A program made the translations under genes and the position numbers. From Anaerolineae bacterium (GTDB lineage: Bacteria > Chloroflexota > Anaerolineae > B4-G1 > SLSP01): a stretch of 5,371 nucleotides of DNA. Location of the stretch: assembly GCA_021107605.1 (NCBI GenBank), contig JAIOSN010000243.1:1-5371 (forward strand), read 5' to 3'. This document shows, piece after piece, positions 5,307 through 5,371 of the stretch. Each line of letters opens with the position of its first letter. The first letter of the stretch is position 1. Below the pieces are notes generated by a model that had not been told where the DNA came from, did no database searches, and saw only the letters and a list, made by a program, of their open reading frames with translations.

Positions 5307-5371
5307 GCATAACAGAACCGCCATGGTTCCCCCTACTTATTGAGAAGATACGAAGAAAGGGGCGTCCTCAA

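Overview
The window carries three complete protein genes, all on the + strand, separated by unusually repeat-rich gaps. In order they are aspS (aspartyl-tRNA synthetase, 180-1949), a PatB/MalY-type PLP-dependent C-S lyase (2376-3530) and an M20-family metallodipeptidase (3768-5141). No RNA gene, CRISPR array, transposase, phage gene or obvious defence system is visible.

Organism: a bacterium. The AspRS is the bacterial type, with the inserted GAD domain, and each gene has a strong GGAG/GGAGG ribosome binding site. The coding DNA is moderately GC-rich, while the gaps hold several families of short-period repeats. Such intergenic repeats ('ACCACGGAGACACGGAG', 'GCAAAGACGCTAAGGCGC', 'TTGACTTTCGACT') are, from general knowledge, common in environmental bacteria, notably Chloroflexota (Anaerolineae and relatives). 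Chloroflexota is my best guess, but it is an inference. AspRS has His31 in the anticodon-binding domain and lacks the discriminating lysine, which points to a non-discriminating enzyme and hence to GatCAB-dependent Asn-tRNA formation.

Layout: 1-179 holds a plausible sigma-70-like promoter and the aspS ribosome binding site. 1950-2375 (426 bp) has no gene. It contains two full copies and one partial copy of a ~120-bp composite tandem repeat, a short non-repeat island with a promoter-like pair, and an inverted copy of the repeat's 28-bp core, followed by the ribosome binding site of the lyase gene (TTG start). 3531-3767 (237 bp) holds a few TAGC-type octamers and a 13-unit heptamer array running almost to the dipeptidase ribosome binding site. 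5124-5203 is a 10-unit octamer array that begins inside the dipeptidase gene and supplies its stop codon. 5236-5306 is an inverted pair of the 28-bp core. 5307-5371 shows nothing beyond a 5-bp hairpin (GAACC/GGTTC at 5315-5329).

How the genes relate: the three genes are housekeeping or catabolic, with no shared pathway beyond general amino-acid metabolism (tRNA charging, sulfur amino-acid C-S cleavage, dipeptide hydrolysis). Gaps of 426 and 237 bp suggest separate transcription units rather than a tight operon. The noteworthy content is the repeats: six copies of one 28-bp element and four short-period families (7 or 8 bp) in about 5 kb, all in or at the edge of gaps. I see no evidence of a new protein-based system.
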